In this document: positions 1 to 16,758 of the stretch, one piece after another | Layout: each line of letters begins with the position of its first letter | How positions within the stretch are numbered: the first letter of the stretch is position 1 | Assembly: GCA_016946835.1 (NCBI GenBank) | Contig: JACVTC010000028.1 | Location: forward strand, 1,400,001 to 1,442,500 | DNA from: Neocallimastix lanati (nom. inval.) | Lineage: Eukaryota > Neocallimastigomycota > Neocallimastigomycetes > Neocallimastigales > Neocallimastigaceae | Reading direction: 5' to 3' | Length of the DNA: 42,500 bases | Made by a program: the position numbers and the translations under genes | Notes under the pieces: model-generated | What the model saw: only the letters and a program-made list of their open reading frames with translations | Databases searched by the model: none | What the model was told of the DNA's origin: nothing

Positions 1-237
1 AAAATCGTGATTTCTTTCAAATGCTTCAATATCTAAACAAATATACAATTTTTCATTATCAATTTTTTCTTTTATTGTTTCAATTAATTTTATACGATTT
101 TGTAATTTCTCAGGCTTTTCATAAGTTTTATCCAATGGATTTAATAAATTTGCTGGAAGAATATTATTATCATCGCATATACTAATAGGTTTGGTTCCTG
201 GATCTTCGTTAATTGTATCATTATTTTCGTTCTTCAT
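1..237 (-). CDS. Gfd2/YDR514C-like DEDDh-nuclease-fold protein, N-terminal part (cut by window edge)
   Basis: Reading leftward from an ATG at 237, 79 codons stay open to the window edge. The first 60 or so residues are a polar leader (MKNENNDTINEDPG...). They are followed by a predicted beta strand ending LYICLDIEAFERNHDF. A hydrophobic strand with an Asp-x-Glu pair and a following E-x-N-H is the opening signature of the Gfd2/YDR514C family of ribonuclease-H-like (DEDDh) proteins, where the D and E would be the first metal ligands. Only this first motif is visible, so the remaining acidic ligands and any activity cannot be judged. Base composition is clearly richer in G+C than the DNA beyond 238, which supports real coding. 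In yeast the family is linked to mRNA export factor Dbp5, but function here is unknown. Another RNase-H-fold exonuclease is the main alternative. Confidence 0.55.
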   Translation of the reverse strand, partial: MKNENNDTINEDPGTKPISICDDNNILPANLLNPLDKTYEKPEKLQNRIKLIETIKEKIDNEKLYICLDIEAFERNHDF

Positions 238-1453
238 GTTCAGTTTACGAAATTATAAAAATCAAATAACCGCTTTTTCAATATTATATATATATTTATA
301 AATATAATTTTTTATCTTTTTTGATTAATCTATTAAATTATTTGGATTACTCCAATTTATACTTAATTTGAATTTTTAATAAATTGTATATTTTAAATAT
401 GAATTTTAAATCATTCTAAATTATCACTATATAAAGATAAATATAACATATTTATTAGTTAATATTAAGTTTTAATTTGTAATATTCAATTAAAATATAT
501 AAATAAATAAACAATTAAATAAGAAAACTAAAATATATATATATATATATATAAATTTCAATTATATAATAATAATAATAAATACTAATTAATTATTAAA
601 TTTCGCATAAAACCTAAAATTAATATCATTTAATAAAAATATATAAATAAATTAAAAAAAAAGTAAAAATAAAAAGTAAATAATAAATAATAAATTTTAA
701 TATAAAAAAATATAAAAAATTTATATTTAATTAAAATTTATATTTTTTTTTCTTCTATTAATAATTTTATTTAAATTAGATTTGTGAAATTAAAAAAGTT
801 TCTTTACTAAATTATTCACATATTTATATATTTGAATAAATATCTATATGTTTTTTTATTATTTCCTATATATCTTTAATGATACTAAAAAGTATCTTGC
901 ATATAAATTTATAAAATTTATATACTGTTATATTATTAATTAAATATTAAATATGTATATATATATATTGTTTTTGTTTTTGTTTATTAAAATCTATAAA
1001 ATTAAAAAATTACTAAAATTAAATTATGTTTTTTTTTCTTTTTTTATTGTTTTAATGATTATTTTACATTACATTTTTGATTGTCTATTATTAAATTATA
1101 ATTATTGTTATAGATTTGTTTTTTGTTAAAATGTAAAATATAATTCTTTAAAAAAAAAAAAAAAAAAGAAATAAAAATATATATATATATATCAATATTT
1201 TTACAAAAAAAACTTTATATATTATACAAAATAAACTTACGATAATTTAGACATTCAATAAAATTAATATTTAAGTTATTATTAGTTTGATGCTTTTAGT
1301 TATTAAAATCTATTTAGATTTTTTAAAAATTCATTCGTTTAACTACTCTACAATAAAATAATTGTTATTAAAATTCTGATCCAAAATTAAAAATTTAAAA
1401 TAAATAAAAAGGAAGAAAATATGTCTTATAATCTTTTTTTTTATTATTATTAC

Positions 1454-1495
<42 letters not shown>

Positions 1496-3756
1496 CTTTT
1501 TTTTTTCCTCTAAAAAAGAAGAAAAAATTAAATGCAAAAATTGAGAAAATAATTTACTTTTATAACAATATTTTAATATATAATATTATATTAAAACGTA
1601 ATTTAAAATTTTATTATTTTTAATAAAGTTATAAAACTAAATTATCACTTTATAATCTGTTATAATTTCATATTTTCTTTCTTTTTAAAATTTTTATATT
1701 TCCTCTTTTCTTCTCAAATTTTAATAAATGCTTATTATTAGAAAAAAAAGTATATTTTTGTATTTATATAATATAAATATTTTTTTTTTATTTGTAAAAA
1801 TTTTTAATTTTTAAAACAAATAAATTTATCTAGAATTTAAATAAATATAATTTATAATATATTATAATATATTATAAAAATAATTATTTAAATTTAATAT
1901 ATTTAATAAACTTTTATTTTAATTGCTAATAATATTACATAATGATATAAGCATTTTATTAGTAGTAATATGTATAAAATATTTATTGAATAAAAATATT
2001 AAATAAATAAAAATATAAATATTATATAAATAATAAATAAAAAAAAAAAAAAAAAAAAAAATTATTTAATCAATAATAAAATTAATGATATTCATATTTA
2101 AAAAAAAAAGGTAAGTTTTTGATTCGAAATTAATATTTAGTATCAAATTCTTAATTTTTAAACAATAATATAAAAATTAATTATTAAAAAAGATAAAAAA
2201 AGTAGAGAAAAATTAACTAATTATTTAATCAACAAACAAAAAGTAAGATAAAAAAAAAAAATTATTGGAATAAGTGATTATTTTTTTTTACACATATAAT
2301 AAAATATTTATTTCTTTTTTATATATAAAATTTTCATAATGTATACACATACGTATAAATTTTTATAATATTAATTTAAAAGAATAGAATATTATTAATT
2401 ACAAGTTTTACTTTAATATTTTTATATGGTTCAAAATAAGTATAAATATAAAAAATAATATTTAAAAAAAAAAAAAAAAAAAAAAAAAATAAATATTTAT
2501 AATAAACAAAATACAAGAATATATTATCTATATATTATCATATTTAATTTACAAGTAGTATATTCAAACAAACAAAAAATGTATTTATCCTACTAATTTC
2601 ATGTTATCCAAAATGGATACTTTTAAAATTTTCCTAATAAATCATTAATTCTTTAGTAATCAAAATACTACTAGATAATGGTGTGTTTAAAATTTAAAAT
2701 ATAATATCATTACAATACATAATCACAATATTTGTTTGTATTCATAAGGTATATATAACATATAAAAGTAAGTTAAATTTACTGGAATCTTCATATATTT
2801 TATATTTTTCGTATTTCATGTTGATTGAAGTAATATAAATATTGTAATAAAAAATAAAATATATATATTATTATTTTATTTAAACCAAACAATGAATAAT
2901 TATAGTTAGTATGAAATTTATAATACTTCTAATAGAAAATAAATAAATAAAATAGGTATAAATTTTATAAATGAAAACTTATATTTATATATAATAATTT
3001 AAATTTAAATTTTATTAAAATTAATGATATATTAATTATTTCATATATATATTACATTTGCTATATGAACTGATATTGGATAAAATATTTTCAATTTGTT
3101 TTTTTTTTAATTTTTTAATTTTGGACTAGATTTAAATGATAATATCTGTAGTATAAATTAGCTTAAGATAGTATCATTTTATTATTATTATTATTCGTAT
3201 TGATTTTTACTATTGCAAATATATAAAAAAAATAATAAAAAATTAATAAAACAATGAATATAAAATTGATGATATAAAATATGTTATCTGTTTTTCTTTT
3301 TTTTTTTAATTGATTTTATCATATTATATTTTGTTTATAATATTTATTTTAGTCTACTTCCAATAATTTTTATTTTAAATAATGTTTATCTTCTTCTTTA
3401 TATTAAATAGTAAAAAAACAAATTTAATAGATAATTAATATATATATATTTATTATTGTATAGTTTACATAATAGTCAAAAAAAATAATAAAATTTATGT
3501 TATTATTTCTTTTTTTTTTTTTTTTTTTTTTCAATTTGTTTAAAATAAATTTAAATTATTGATTAAATATGTAATAAAAAGATAATACAATAAATATTAA
3601 AGTTTTAGTTTTTTTTTTTTATAAAAAATAAATTAATAATAATAATAACAAATTGTTAAATGAAAGGAAATCAAATGGATTTATAAATTATAATAAAATT
3701 ATAATAAATAATAAATAATAAATAAAAGAGTCAAATTATATATACTATTATAAATT
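238..3756. other. A+T-rich intergenic desert, no gene seen
   Basis: About 3.5 kb of nearly pure A/T with frequent stops in all frames. It holds homopolymer A runs (around 1150-1167, 2040-2061 and 2464-2489), a T run near 3510-3531, and TA dinucleotide stretches (about 535-552, 1177-1192). No splice-linked reading frame, tRNA-like fold or transposon terminus was recognised. Confidence 0.7.
1440..1490. repeat. (ATT)n microsatellite, interrupted
   Basis: About 50 bp of TTA/ATT repeats with one TAC interruption near 1451. Any reading frame through it is a poly-Ile/Tyr/Leu artefact. Confidence 0.9.
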
Positions 3757-4128
3757 TCATTTCTTATAATTTAATGAGAATAAGTGTAATGAGGAATTTG
3801 TTTTAGGAATAGAAAACTGAGCTCTAGAAGATAATAAAGTTGAGCTTGTAGACGATGAGCCACCCATTTCACTATTATTACTAATATTAGAAATATTTGA
3901 AGTGTTTTGTAAGTTTGTTACAAAATTGTTTATATTATTTGCAGTATGACTTTGCCTATGTTTTACCCTTTCAAGTGATAATGCCATCGGATTGACCCAT
4001 GTTCTAACAGAAATATATTGTTTATTAATTGTTTCTTTTATAGGAGCAAAGGCCTGTTCCGTTTTATCCTTTCTATCCATTTCTTCTACTTGCTGCTTTT
4101 GTAGAAGAAGAGTTTGTTGAAAACGCAT
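3757..4128 (-). CDS. Small unrecognised protein, 123 aa
   Basis: A single-exon frame from ATG at 4128 to a stop at 3757-3759. Codon composition is much richer in G+C than both flanks, and the amino-acid content is balanced, so this is very likely a real gene. Residues 1-30 are basic and acidic with a Gln-rich helix (LLLQKQQVEE) and may form a short coiled coil. Residues 38-58 contain a compact motif YISVRTWVNPMALSLERVKH that looks like the conserved core. The last 60 residues are Asn/Ser-rich and probably disordered. There is no signal peptide or membrane segment. I do not recognise the family. The start is supported by the lack of any in-frame upstream extension and by A/T-only DNA immediately 5'. 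It could be a subunit of a larger assembly, but nothing nearby indicates which. Confidence 0.7.
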   Translation of the reverse strand: MRFQQTLLLQKQQVEEMDRKDKTEQAFAPIKETINKQYISVRTWVNPMALSLERVKHRQSHTANNINNFVTNLQNTSNISNISNNSEMGGSSSTSSTLLSSRAQFSIPKTNSSLHLFSLNYKK

Positions 4129-5157
4129 TTTGAAATATTATTATTTATGTTTAAATGAAAAACAAAAAAAAAGTCTTGTCTGCAATAACTATTTATTTAT
4201 TTTCTTTGTGTTTTACTTTTTTTAAATTATATATATATTAAATTATATATATATTCTTAAAATTAAAACTATATTGTTTTTCTATTGATATTGCTTTAAT
4301 AAGATAGATATGTTTTATATTTTGTTTCCAATACCTTTGTTATTTAATACTATCTCTTAACTTTTTAACTTTTTTAAATAATTTTTATTTTTATAATCTT
4401 TTTATATTTTTGTTCTAAAATATGTGATTGAAAAATTATATAATATAATTTAATGATATATGAAAATAAATCATTTAACATAATTTATAAATAATATATA
4501 TATATATATATATAAAAGAAGGAAATAATGTTAATATATAATAAAAATGCTTGGTAATTCAGTAATACATATTAATACTTAAAGAATATAATACTACATA
4601 CATTTTCTTTAATTTTATGAAATTATCAATATAGCAAATTAATTATTATATTAATATTTAGAAGTATTTATAATTCTTTAAATAATAATATTAATATTAT
4701 TTTTTATATTAAATATTAGTTTAAGTATTTTAATTTATTATAATAAATTATCTTGTTTTTTTGGAAAAGGGTAAGATATATTACTTTATATATATAATAA
4801 AAATTAAAAATATATATATAAAAATTAGTTTAAAAATAAATGAGTAAAGTCAATATATTTTATATATTTATAACTTTTATTAATTCTAAATTTATTTAAA
4901 TGATTTAAAGAAAGAAATTAATAAAAAAAAATAAGTATAACTATTTAAAAACAACATATTTAAATTTTTAAAAACGTCCTTAATATACATATATTTATAT
5001 ATTTCTTTCTTTTTCTTTTATCTATTGTCTACAAATATTTAAATAAAAATAAAAATACTTTACAATTTTGTTGTGTATATTGTTATTATTTTAAAATTTG
5101 CTTATTCTTAATATAATATTTGTTTTTGTTATTTGTTTGTTTTCTATTTAAGTTAAT

Positions 5158-5416
<259 letters not shown>

Positions 5417-6272
5417 TTACTTATTTTTAATATATTTTAATTTTTTAATTTTTCTTATTAATGATTATGTTATTATCTTTTTTCTTTATTCTTTAAAATA
5501 TGTAAAAATATCTTATTTTGTGGGGAAAAAAAAAATAAATAATTTTATTAATTATGTATAGAAAGTCAAATATAAAAAGATATAAAAAGTATATATATAT
5601 ACTTTTTATTATAAAAATAAAATAGGATAAATATTTGAATACTATAAGAAAAAAATTCTTCAAAAGATGAACAGAGAAAAATACTAAAAGTGACAACTAT
5701 TTATATAATAGTTAAAAAAATTAATAAAATATAGTTTAATATGATTAAGATTTCATTTATAATAATCCTATATATTAAAGAAAAATATATTAAAAAAACA
5801 ATAAAAATATTAAAAATATTATAAATAATTTAATAAATATAAAACTTTTTAAATTATTTTAACTTAAAATTCATTATTTATAATTTTTAAAAAAAAATAA
5901 TAAAATAAAAACTAAAAATAAATAAAAACAAAAAATAAGAATAAATGAATAAAAAAAAAAAGCTTTAAAACGCAAACTTCAATATAAAGTAAATATTAAA
6001 TACAGATTTAATCAGTAAAGTATTTGATTCTAAATTATTGGCATCTTTAACAAAAAATTTATCTTGTTAATTATTGTTTATTCAATCTTTATTATATACA
6101 TTATATGCATATATTATTCACTTCATCAAATATATCTAAATATCATATTAAACATTAAAATTTAAATATAAAGCTTTAATAACAAATAATTTATATAGCA
6201 AGAGTTTTTTCATATAATCATTATTGGATATTTATTTTTTTCTTTTTAATTTTAACTTGACCTTTTAATTTC

Positions 6273-6356
6273 TTATATTTATAATTTTATAAGGTAACAT
6301 TTAATTATTTAAAATTTCATATAATTAAATGTTACCTTATAAAATTATAAATATAA
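6273..6356. repeat. Perfect 36-bp inverted repeat, 12-nt loop
   Basis: The arm 6273-6308 and the arm 6321-6356 are exact reverse complements, separated by 12 nt. The core of each arm carries the G/C-containing word AAGGTAACATTTAATTA or its complement, so the match is not merely an A/T coincidence. The transcript would form a long hairpin. A MITE-like element or a recent inverted duplication are both possible. No target-site duplication was established. Confidence 0.9.
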
Positions 6357-8513
6357 TTTATTTTATATATTATATATTATATATTAATTCCATTAAAAAT
6401 TAAGAATTTTAAAATTAATTAAAAAAAATTAAAAATTAAAAATCTTGAAATGTGGTTAAATATATTAACAAATAAATAAATTAATTATTGTTATATATAA
6501 ACCATATTTATTTATTAATTTATTTATTTATTCATTCATTCATTTAATATAATTATAATTAATAAGTAAATTCCTTAATTTTAATTATCCAAAACTATTT
6601 CTATTTTTTTGGTAATAATACATAATACTTTACATAATAATGACATGAATATGCTATTAAAATATAATTTTCATTTCTTTATTTATTAAATATTTCTATT
6701 TAATTGATAATGAAAAAGAGATATATTTTCACTTTTATATTATTATTTATTTATTAAATATAAATAAGAATGATAAACTATTCTTTTGGGCTAATAACTT
6801 CTGGATAAATTATTTAGCTATTGCCATAATATACCAGATTAATAAAGTTTCAATCTAACTGATAATCTTTCATTCCGCTAAAAAAAATATGAACAAAAAT
6901 TTTTAAAATTTTAAAAACTATATACAAACTTTATATATTATAAATATATTCAAATATAATGAAAGATATACTTATCAATGTTACTGTTAATATATTGATA
7001 TTTAAGAATACATTTTAAAAGATATATTTTAATTATTTCATACTTTAATTATATTATTTCATCCAATACAAAACAAATTATGGTATTTTCAATAATTAAA
7101 ATATATAATTAAAAATTAGAAAGTATTAGTAATAAACAAAGTTAAATCATATATTAATATATACTTTGAATATATTGATTTAAAATGATCTAAATAGCTA
7201 CTCCTATATGTATGTTAAATTAATTGGTGATTCAAATTAAATGTTTATTTATATTCATATGATGAAATTTCATATATTATCTGTATAATATAAAATCGTA
7301 TAATAATATATTTTTAAAATTTAATGGCAAATTATAATAAATCATTCTCATAATTAAAAAAATAATAATAATAATATTATTATTATGGACAATATTTAGC
7401 ATAAAACAACATACAATATACATCGATCACGTGGAATTTGTATGATATACGGGACTTTTATGTGCAATAATTTATAAGCAGGTTTTTTTTTAAAATTGAT
7501 TGTTTAGTAAATTTTATTAATAAAATTATAATATTAAAATTACAAGAGTCCTATTTCTAATATAAATAATTTAATCTATTTATAAGAAATAGGTAATATA
7601 TTAATTATATATTCTAATATATAGAACTATATAAAATTTATATGAATTAAAGTATTTCAATTATTATAATTATAATAATACATATTGAAATAAATAAAAT
7701 AAAATAATTATCAAAAAATATAAATTTAATATTTAATAATTATTATTAAATATACAAATATGATACTACACATATTTGTTTTATATCATGTATATAATAA
7801 CTATACTGATTTAATATAAATGAAGTATAAAGGCACTATCGTTAAATAACCATCAAACCTATATTGTTTATATAATTCTATTAGCTATTATTATTACTAT
7901 TATTATTATTATTATTATTATTATATTATTATTTTATTATTTATTATTGAATTAAATTACTATAATCATATTTTTATATATTTTTTTTTTTATTTTTATT
8001 TTCTATATCAATCAAAATGAATAAAAAAAATTACAGTTGAACTTTAAATTAATCATTATCTTAATAGTATTTCATTTATTGTAAATAATAATATTTACAA
8101 ATAAAAATAATATTAATAATATAATCATATATTATATATGAATATATTATATATAAAATAAATTTAGATGCTACAATTAATTTAACTATGCAATATTAAA
8201 TACACAATCATTAAAAATAAAAATAAGCTCTAATAAATTATAATTTATAATGGTAAAATGGTTATGAATAAAAAAATTTATCAATATTTGTATATAGTTT
8301 TATCAACTTTATTCTAAATTTTTATATTTTATGACTATAAATGAATGATATAATTTGAATAATTGTTCAATTAATAATTATTGAAAAGTTAAGTTTTAAT
8401 AGAACATAATGTAATCTTAGGTTAATATATATAGTTTTTCATAAACCTAACTACATAAATTATTGATAGTCTCACATTCTAAAAAAAAAAAAATTTAATC
8501 TTTGACAAGTATT

Positions 8514-8742
8514 AAATAAATATTATAATATTTCTATTCTCTTTAATAATATTTGTAATAGATTTTTCAAAATATATTATTGTATTACTATTTATTAATT
8601 CTTTAATTGTATCAATTAAAGGTAAATAAAATATTATACTTCATGCATTGATAGTTAATCCATTCTTTTCTATGTAACTCTCAAGTTTACTTATATTACA
8701 TTTTTTAATTGCTATAATAGTATTGTTACTTTCTTTAAATTT
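8514..8742 (-). pseudogene. Decayed reading frame, possibly ankyrin-type gene start
   Basis: On the minus strand 8742-8641 reads IIAIKKCNISKLESYIEK followed by NGLTINA and a stop. After a gap a second block reads IDTIKELINS and continues to a stop near 8514. The pattern of an Ala-Ile-Lys helix followed by a Lys/Leu-rich amphipathic helix resembles the N-terminal segment of the ankyrin-repeat proteins abundant in anaerobic fungi. The stretch is somewhat richer in G+C than its flanks and is broken by stops. The call rests on this resemblance alone. Random A/T-rich sequence can produce similar Ile/Lys/Asn strings. Confidence 0.3.
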
Positions 8743-9351
8743 GACATACTATTTATTATTACAATTTTTAATATTTTTATACATTATTATTATTACTATA
8801 ATTAATTATTATTACTATAATTATTAAATATTAAAGAAAATATAAAACATTTTATTATTAATAAATAAAAATTCATTAATAAACTTTAATTAATAAAATT
8901 AATCAAAACCTAATTATTATTAATAATAATATACAGATACAATAAAAAATTAAAAATATTTTTTTATTATAGAAACTCGAATATTATTAATATTTTAATA
9001 ATTGTTTCTATTAACTTTTTTTTGTTTTTTCTTACCTTTTTATTATTATTATTAACCAAATAACAATATAATAAAACTTTTCTTTTTTATTAAATATATA
9101 AAATCATATTTTTTTTTTTTAATCGTTTCAAAATTTATCATAATATTATTATAAGAAATATTAAAAATTTATGTTAAAATTTAACATCATGTAATTTAAA
9201 AAAATTTTTTTGTTATTTTATTACATTTTACATTTATATTTTAATAAATTTATATTTCAAAAAACTTAATATAAATAAATCAAATTATTTTTGAAGGAAT
9301 TTCTTTATGAAATTAAATATATATATTTAAGTAAAAAAAATAAAATAAAAT

Positions 9352-12502
<3,151 letters not shown>

Positions 12503-12536
12503 TATAATAAATAAACCAATTAACCCGTTTCAGTTG

Positions 12537-12573
<37 letters not shown>

Positions 12574-12774
12574 TATATAATAAAAATGGTGTTTTCTATT
12601 TTATATTAAAATTAGAACTATTATTATATATTACTGTAAATTTCATTTAATTTAAATAATTAATAAAATTGTAGCAATTTTATTAATTATATACTTTAAT
12701 ATTATACTTTAAAAAATAATAATTGTATGTGTTGTTAATATTATTACTGTTACTATTTCAAATCATAATAATAG

Positions 12775-12806
<32 letters not shown>

Positions 12807-13740
12807 TATTTTTCAATATTTTTACTTAATTTAATTTTTTATCTGAATAATATAATAGTTGTAATATCAGATTATTAAACTTTTTATAAAATTTTTTTTT
12901 AAAAATATTTGAAATTATTAAACTTTAATAACATCTGGTTTAATTAATTTAAATAAATGAATATGTATTATATATTTTAAATAATTTTTTTTTTAAAAAA
13001 AAATTTATTATGAAATAAGCACAAAAAAAATAATTGAAAAAAATAACTTCAATTATTTTATATAATTATTTTTTAAAAGGAAAATGAAATAATAATACTT
13101 TATTCATTTTTTTATTTTCATCTAATAAATTTGATAAAAAATATAAAAATATTATCTGTCTTTTATCATTTATTTTATAATAATTTTTTTTAGAAAATTT
13201 ATAACCACAAAAAATCAATTAAAAAAAAAACTTCATATTTATTGAACTAATGAATTCAAAAATTTTGATTAATATATTTAATTATTTTTTAAAAAGAAAA
13301 CAAAATAATTCTCAATTTTTTTTTTATTTTCACCTAATAAATTTGATAAAAAATATAAAAATATTATCTGCCTTTTATCACTTATTTTATTTTATAAAGT
13401 TCACAAATGAAAAACTTTCTTTTATCAGTTACTATTTTTTTAAATTGATATTTAAAATTTATATATAAGAGTATTAAATAAATAAATAATCTTATATTAA
13501 TTTATAGTTTATATATTCAAATATTAATTTTATTATTACTATTATTATTATTATTATTATTATAGATATTTTTTGTTGAATAGATAGATTAGGATTATTT
13601 ATATTAATCTAAAAAATTAGATTATTTGTTTTAAATGATGATCTTAATTTTTTGAATAAATAATTTTTAATACTATTTAAATAAATTAAATATATATTAA
13701 AATATTGTTATGCTAGTATAATTTTAATTAATTTTTATTA

Positions 13741-13787
<47 letters not shown>

Positions 13788-13987
13788 TTTATAAATATTT
13801 TTATATTTTTATATTTTTTATATTTTTATATTTTTATATTTTTATATTTTTATTATTGTTAAAAATAATAAAAGTAAAGTTATATAATATATAAATAAAT
13901 TTAATTATATTTTACTTATATTGGTAATTGATCATGTACTTATTAAAAATATATTTATCTATTTAATAAATATTAGAAAAGGTAAAG
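12503..13987. promoter_or_regulatory. Intergenic region between divergent genes
   Basis: The C5orf34-like gene starts leftward at 12502 and the myristoyltransferase gene starts rightward at 13988, so these 1.5 kb must hold both upstream regions. Three long homopolymers stand out: 31 T at 12538-12568 just upstream of the leftward start, 27 A at 12779-12805, and 42 T at 13743-13784 about 200 bp before the rightward start. Such dA:dT tracts are known to disfavour nucleosomes in other fungi, so a promoter role is plausible. No specific factor site was recognised. Confidence 0.5.
13030..13400. repeat. Diverged tandem duplication, about 212-bp period
   Basis: The segment around 13107-13182 recurs at about 13319-13394 with only a few substitutions. 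Both contain the word CTAATAAATTTGATAAAAAA followed by TATTATCTG and TTTTATCA. Similarity extends weakly to the left of each copy (AATTATTTTTTAAAA before both). The second copy opens a spurious 72-codon frame at 13250-13468, which I do not regard as a gene. Confidence 0.75.
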
Positions 13988-15001
13988 ATGACTGGAGAAA
14001 ATAAAATGACTGAAAAGCAAAAGCAAGCTCTTAAGCAGTCATTACAAACTCTAATTACACAAATGAGTTTGCAGCAAGCTGCTGAAAAAGAAGAACAGGA
14101 AAAAACAGAATTCAAATTTTGGAAAACTCAACCAGTTCCATCTTTAGGTAAATTCAATATATATTATTGAATATTGATGGATGAAAATAATGATATTAAA
14201 GAAAATTCATTTAAGTAGAATTAAAATAAAATGGATGATAATAATATTATATTTATTATAAATATAAAATATTTTTAGAAATAAATTATATATATATATA
14301 TATTTTATTTTTTTTTTTTTTTATTTTTTTATTTTTGTATATTGTATAAATTTTGAAAAAAAGAAATATTTTATTTAAATCTTTTGTAATTTATAATAAT
14401 ATATATATAAATATAAATTTGATAGTCAGTATTATTATTCCATTTAAATAATAATCTTTAATATGGAAATCAAAAAATCCACAATTATTATTGAAATTTT
14501 AAAATATTTAATAAAATTTCAAATAATTATTAATAATTAATGATAAAATATTTTAATATATATAATTCTAATTATAAATATATTTTTTAATTTAAATATA
14601 TTTTAAATTTATATAAATATGCCATTATTGGATAATTTTGAATATAAAATTATTTATGAATTATTTATATAAAAATAATAACAATAAAGATGAAGAGGTA
14701 AAAGAAGATGGTCCAATTGAAGCTGATACTCCATATGACCAAATCCAAAAAGACCCATACCCATTACCATCTAGTTTTACCTGGTGCAGTGTAAATATTG
14801 AAGATAAAAAAGAATTAACTGAATTATATACTTTACTCACTGAAAATTATGTTGAAGATGACGATGCCTTATTCAGATTTGATTATTCTTCAGAATTTTT
14901 AAAATGGTATATAAAATGTTGTTATAATATGAAATTGAATATTTAAAACTATTGGAGATGTCATTTTTAATTAATTAATAAGTTATAATCGTTGGTACTA
15001 A

Positions 15002-15033
<32 letters not shown>

Positions 15034-15624
15034 ATAATTATATAATATAATGTGATTATTGTATAAATTATTCTTGCTGTTTTTATTATTATATATTAAT
15101 TATTTTTATGAATAAACAAATTAAAAAACAAAGGGCATTACAACCACCTGGTTGGAAACCACAATGGCACCTTGGTGTTCGTGTAAAGAGTAACAATAAA
15201 TTAGTTGCATTTATTAGTGGTATTCCAGCTACAATAAAAATTCATGAACAGTAATGTATTAGAATACAAATAATATACTTTTTATTTTTTCTTCATACTA
15301 TTTTAAAAAATAATAATATAATCACAAATAATAATAATAGTATATGTAAGCATAATATTAATTTATTCACAAATTTTATTTCCATAAAATAATTTATAAT
15401 TATTCTTTTATGTAGTGAACAATTCTTAGTTGAAATTAACTTCCTATGTGTCCATAAAAAATTAAGATCTAAGAGATTAGCTCCTGTTTTAATTAAAGAA
15501 GTTACTCGTCTTATTCATCTTGAAGGTATTTTCCAAGCCTTATATACAGCTGGTGTCCATTTACCAAAACCAATTTCTGTTTGCAGGTATTGATAAAAAT
15601 AATGGAAATGTTAAATTTTAATTA

Positions 15625-15687
<63 letters not shown>

Positions 15688-16158
15688 CACGATAATAATT
15701 TAATTTTAATAAATCATATTATAAATCATTATAATTTAATAGATACTATCATAGATCTTTAAATCCAAAGAAGTTAATTGAATGCCAATTCTCTCATTTA
15801 AGAAGAAATAAAACTATGGCTCAAACCATTAAATATTTCCGTCTTCCTGAAGTAATTAATATTAATTTATTGAATATAAAATTATTGTTATTATTTTTAT
15901 ATATTTCAATATGACAATTCTCAATTGCTTATTTATTAACATTAATTATAATAAATATTATTATAACTATCTTGTAAAAAGAAACCTTTGATTCCAGGTT
16001 TCCGTGAAATGAAAGAAGAAGATATTGATTCTGTTCAAAGATTATTGAACAACTATTTAAGTAAATACCAAGTTGCACCAATATTTTCTCGTGAGGATGT
16101 TAAACATTGGTTCATTCCAATTGATAATGTTATCTATAGTTATGTTGTTGAGGTAACA

Positions 16159-16189
<31 letters not shown>

Positions 16190-16712
16190 TTTATTATCAT
16201 AAATAAACAATTAGAGTATTTATGTACTATTAATTATTTTACTAAATATTATATTAAATAAATGTATATGTAAAATTTAATTAAATTTTTTAGTTTTTAA
16301 ATTTTTAAATATATTAATATTATATTATTTATTTTATTTTTATATTTTATTTTATATTATTTTATATTATTTTATTTTTTAGAATGAAGGTGGTGAAATT
16401 ACAAACTTTATTAGTTTCTATAACCTTCCATCATCTGTAATTGGTAATCCAAAACATAAAGAAATTAAAGCTGCATACTTATTCTATTACTGTCAAGATG
16501 GAATGGGCAAGAAATATAGTGCTACAAGAGCTTTAATTAACGATGCTTTAATTGTTGCTAAATCTGTAAGTATTTTATATATGTATTGTTTTATTTTCAA
16601 TACTTTTTTTTTCTCAATTTTAAACAATAACAACAATAATAATAATTTTTAATAAATTAATATATATATATATACTGTATAAAATAATTATTATTATTAT
16701 TGTTTTTTTTAA

Positions 16713-16758
<46 letters not shown>

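Noticed and set aside
13250-13468. 72-codon plus-strand frame
   Set aside because: Lies over the tandem duplication between two genes; composition is that of random A/T DNA and the other duplicate has no matching frame.
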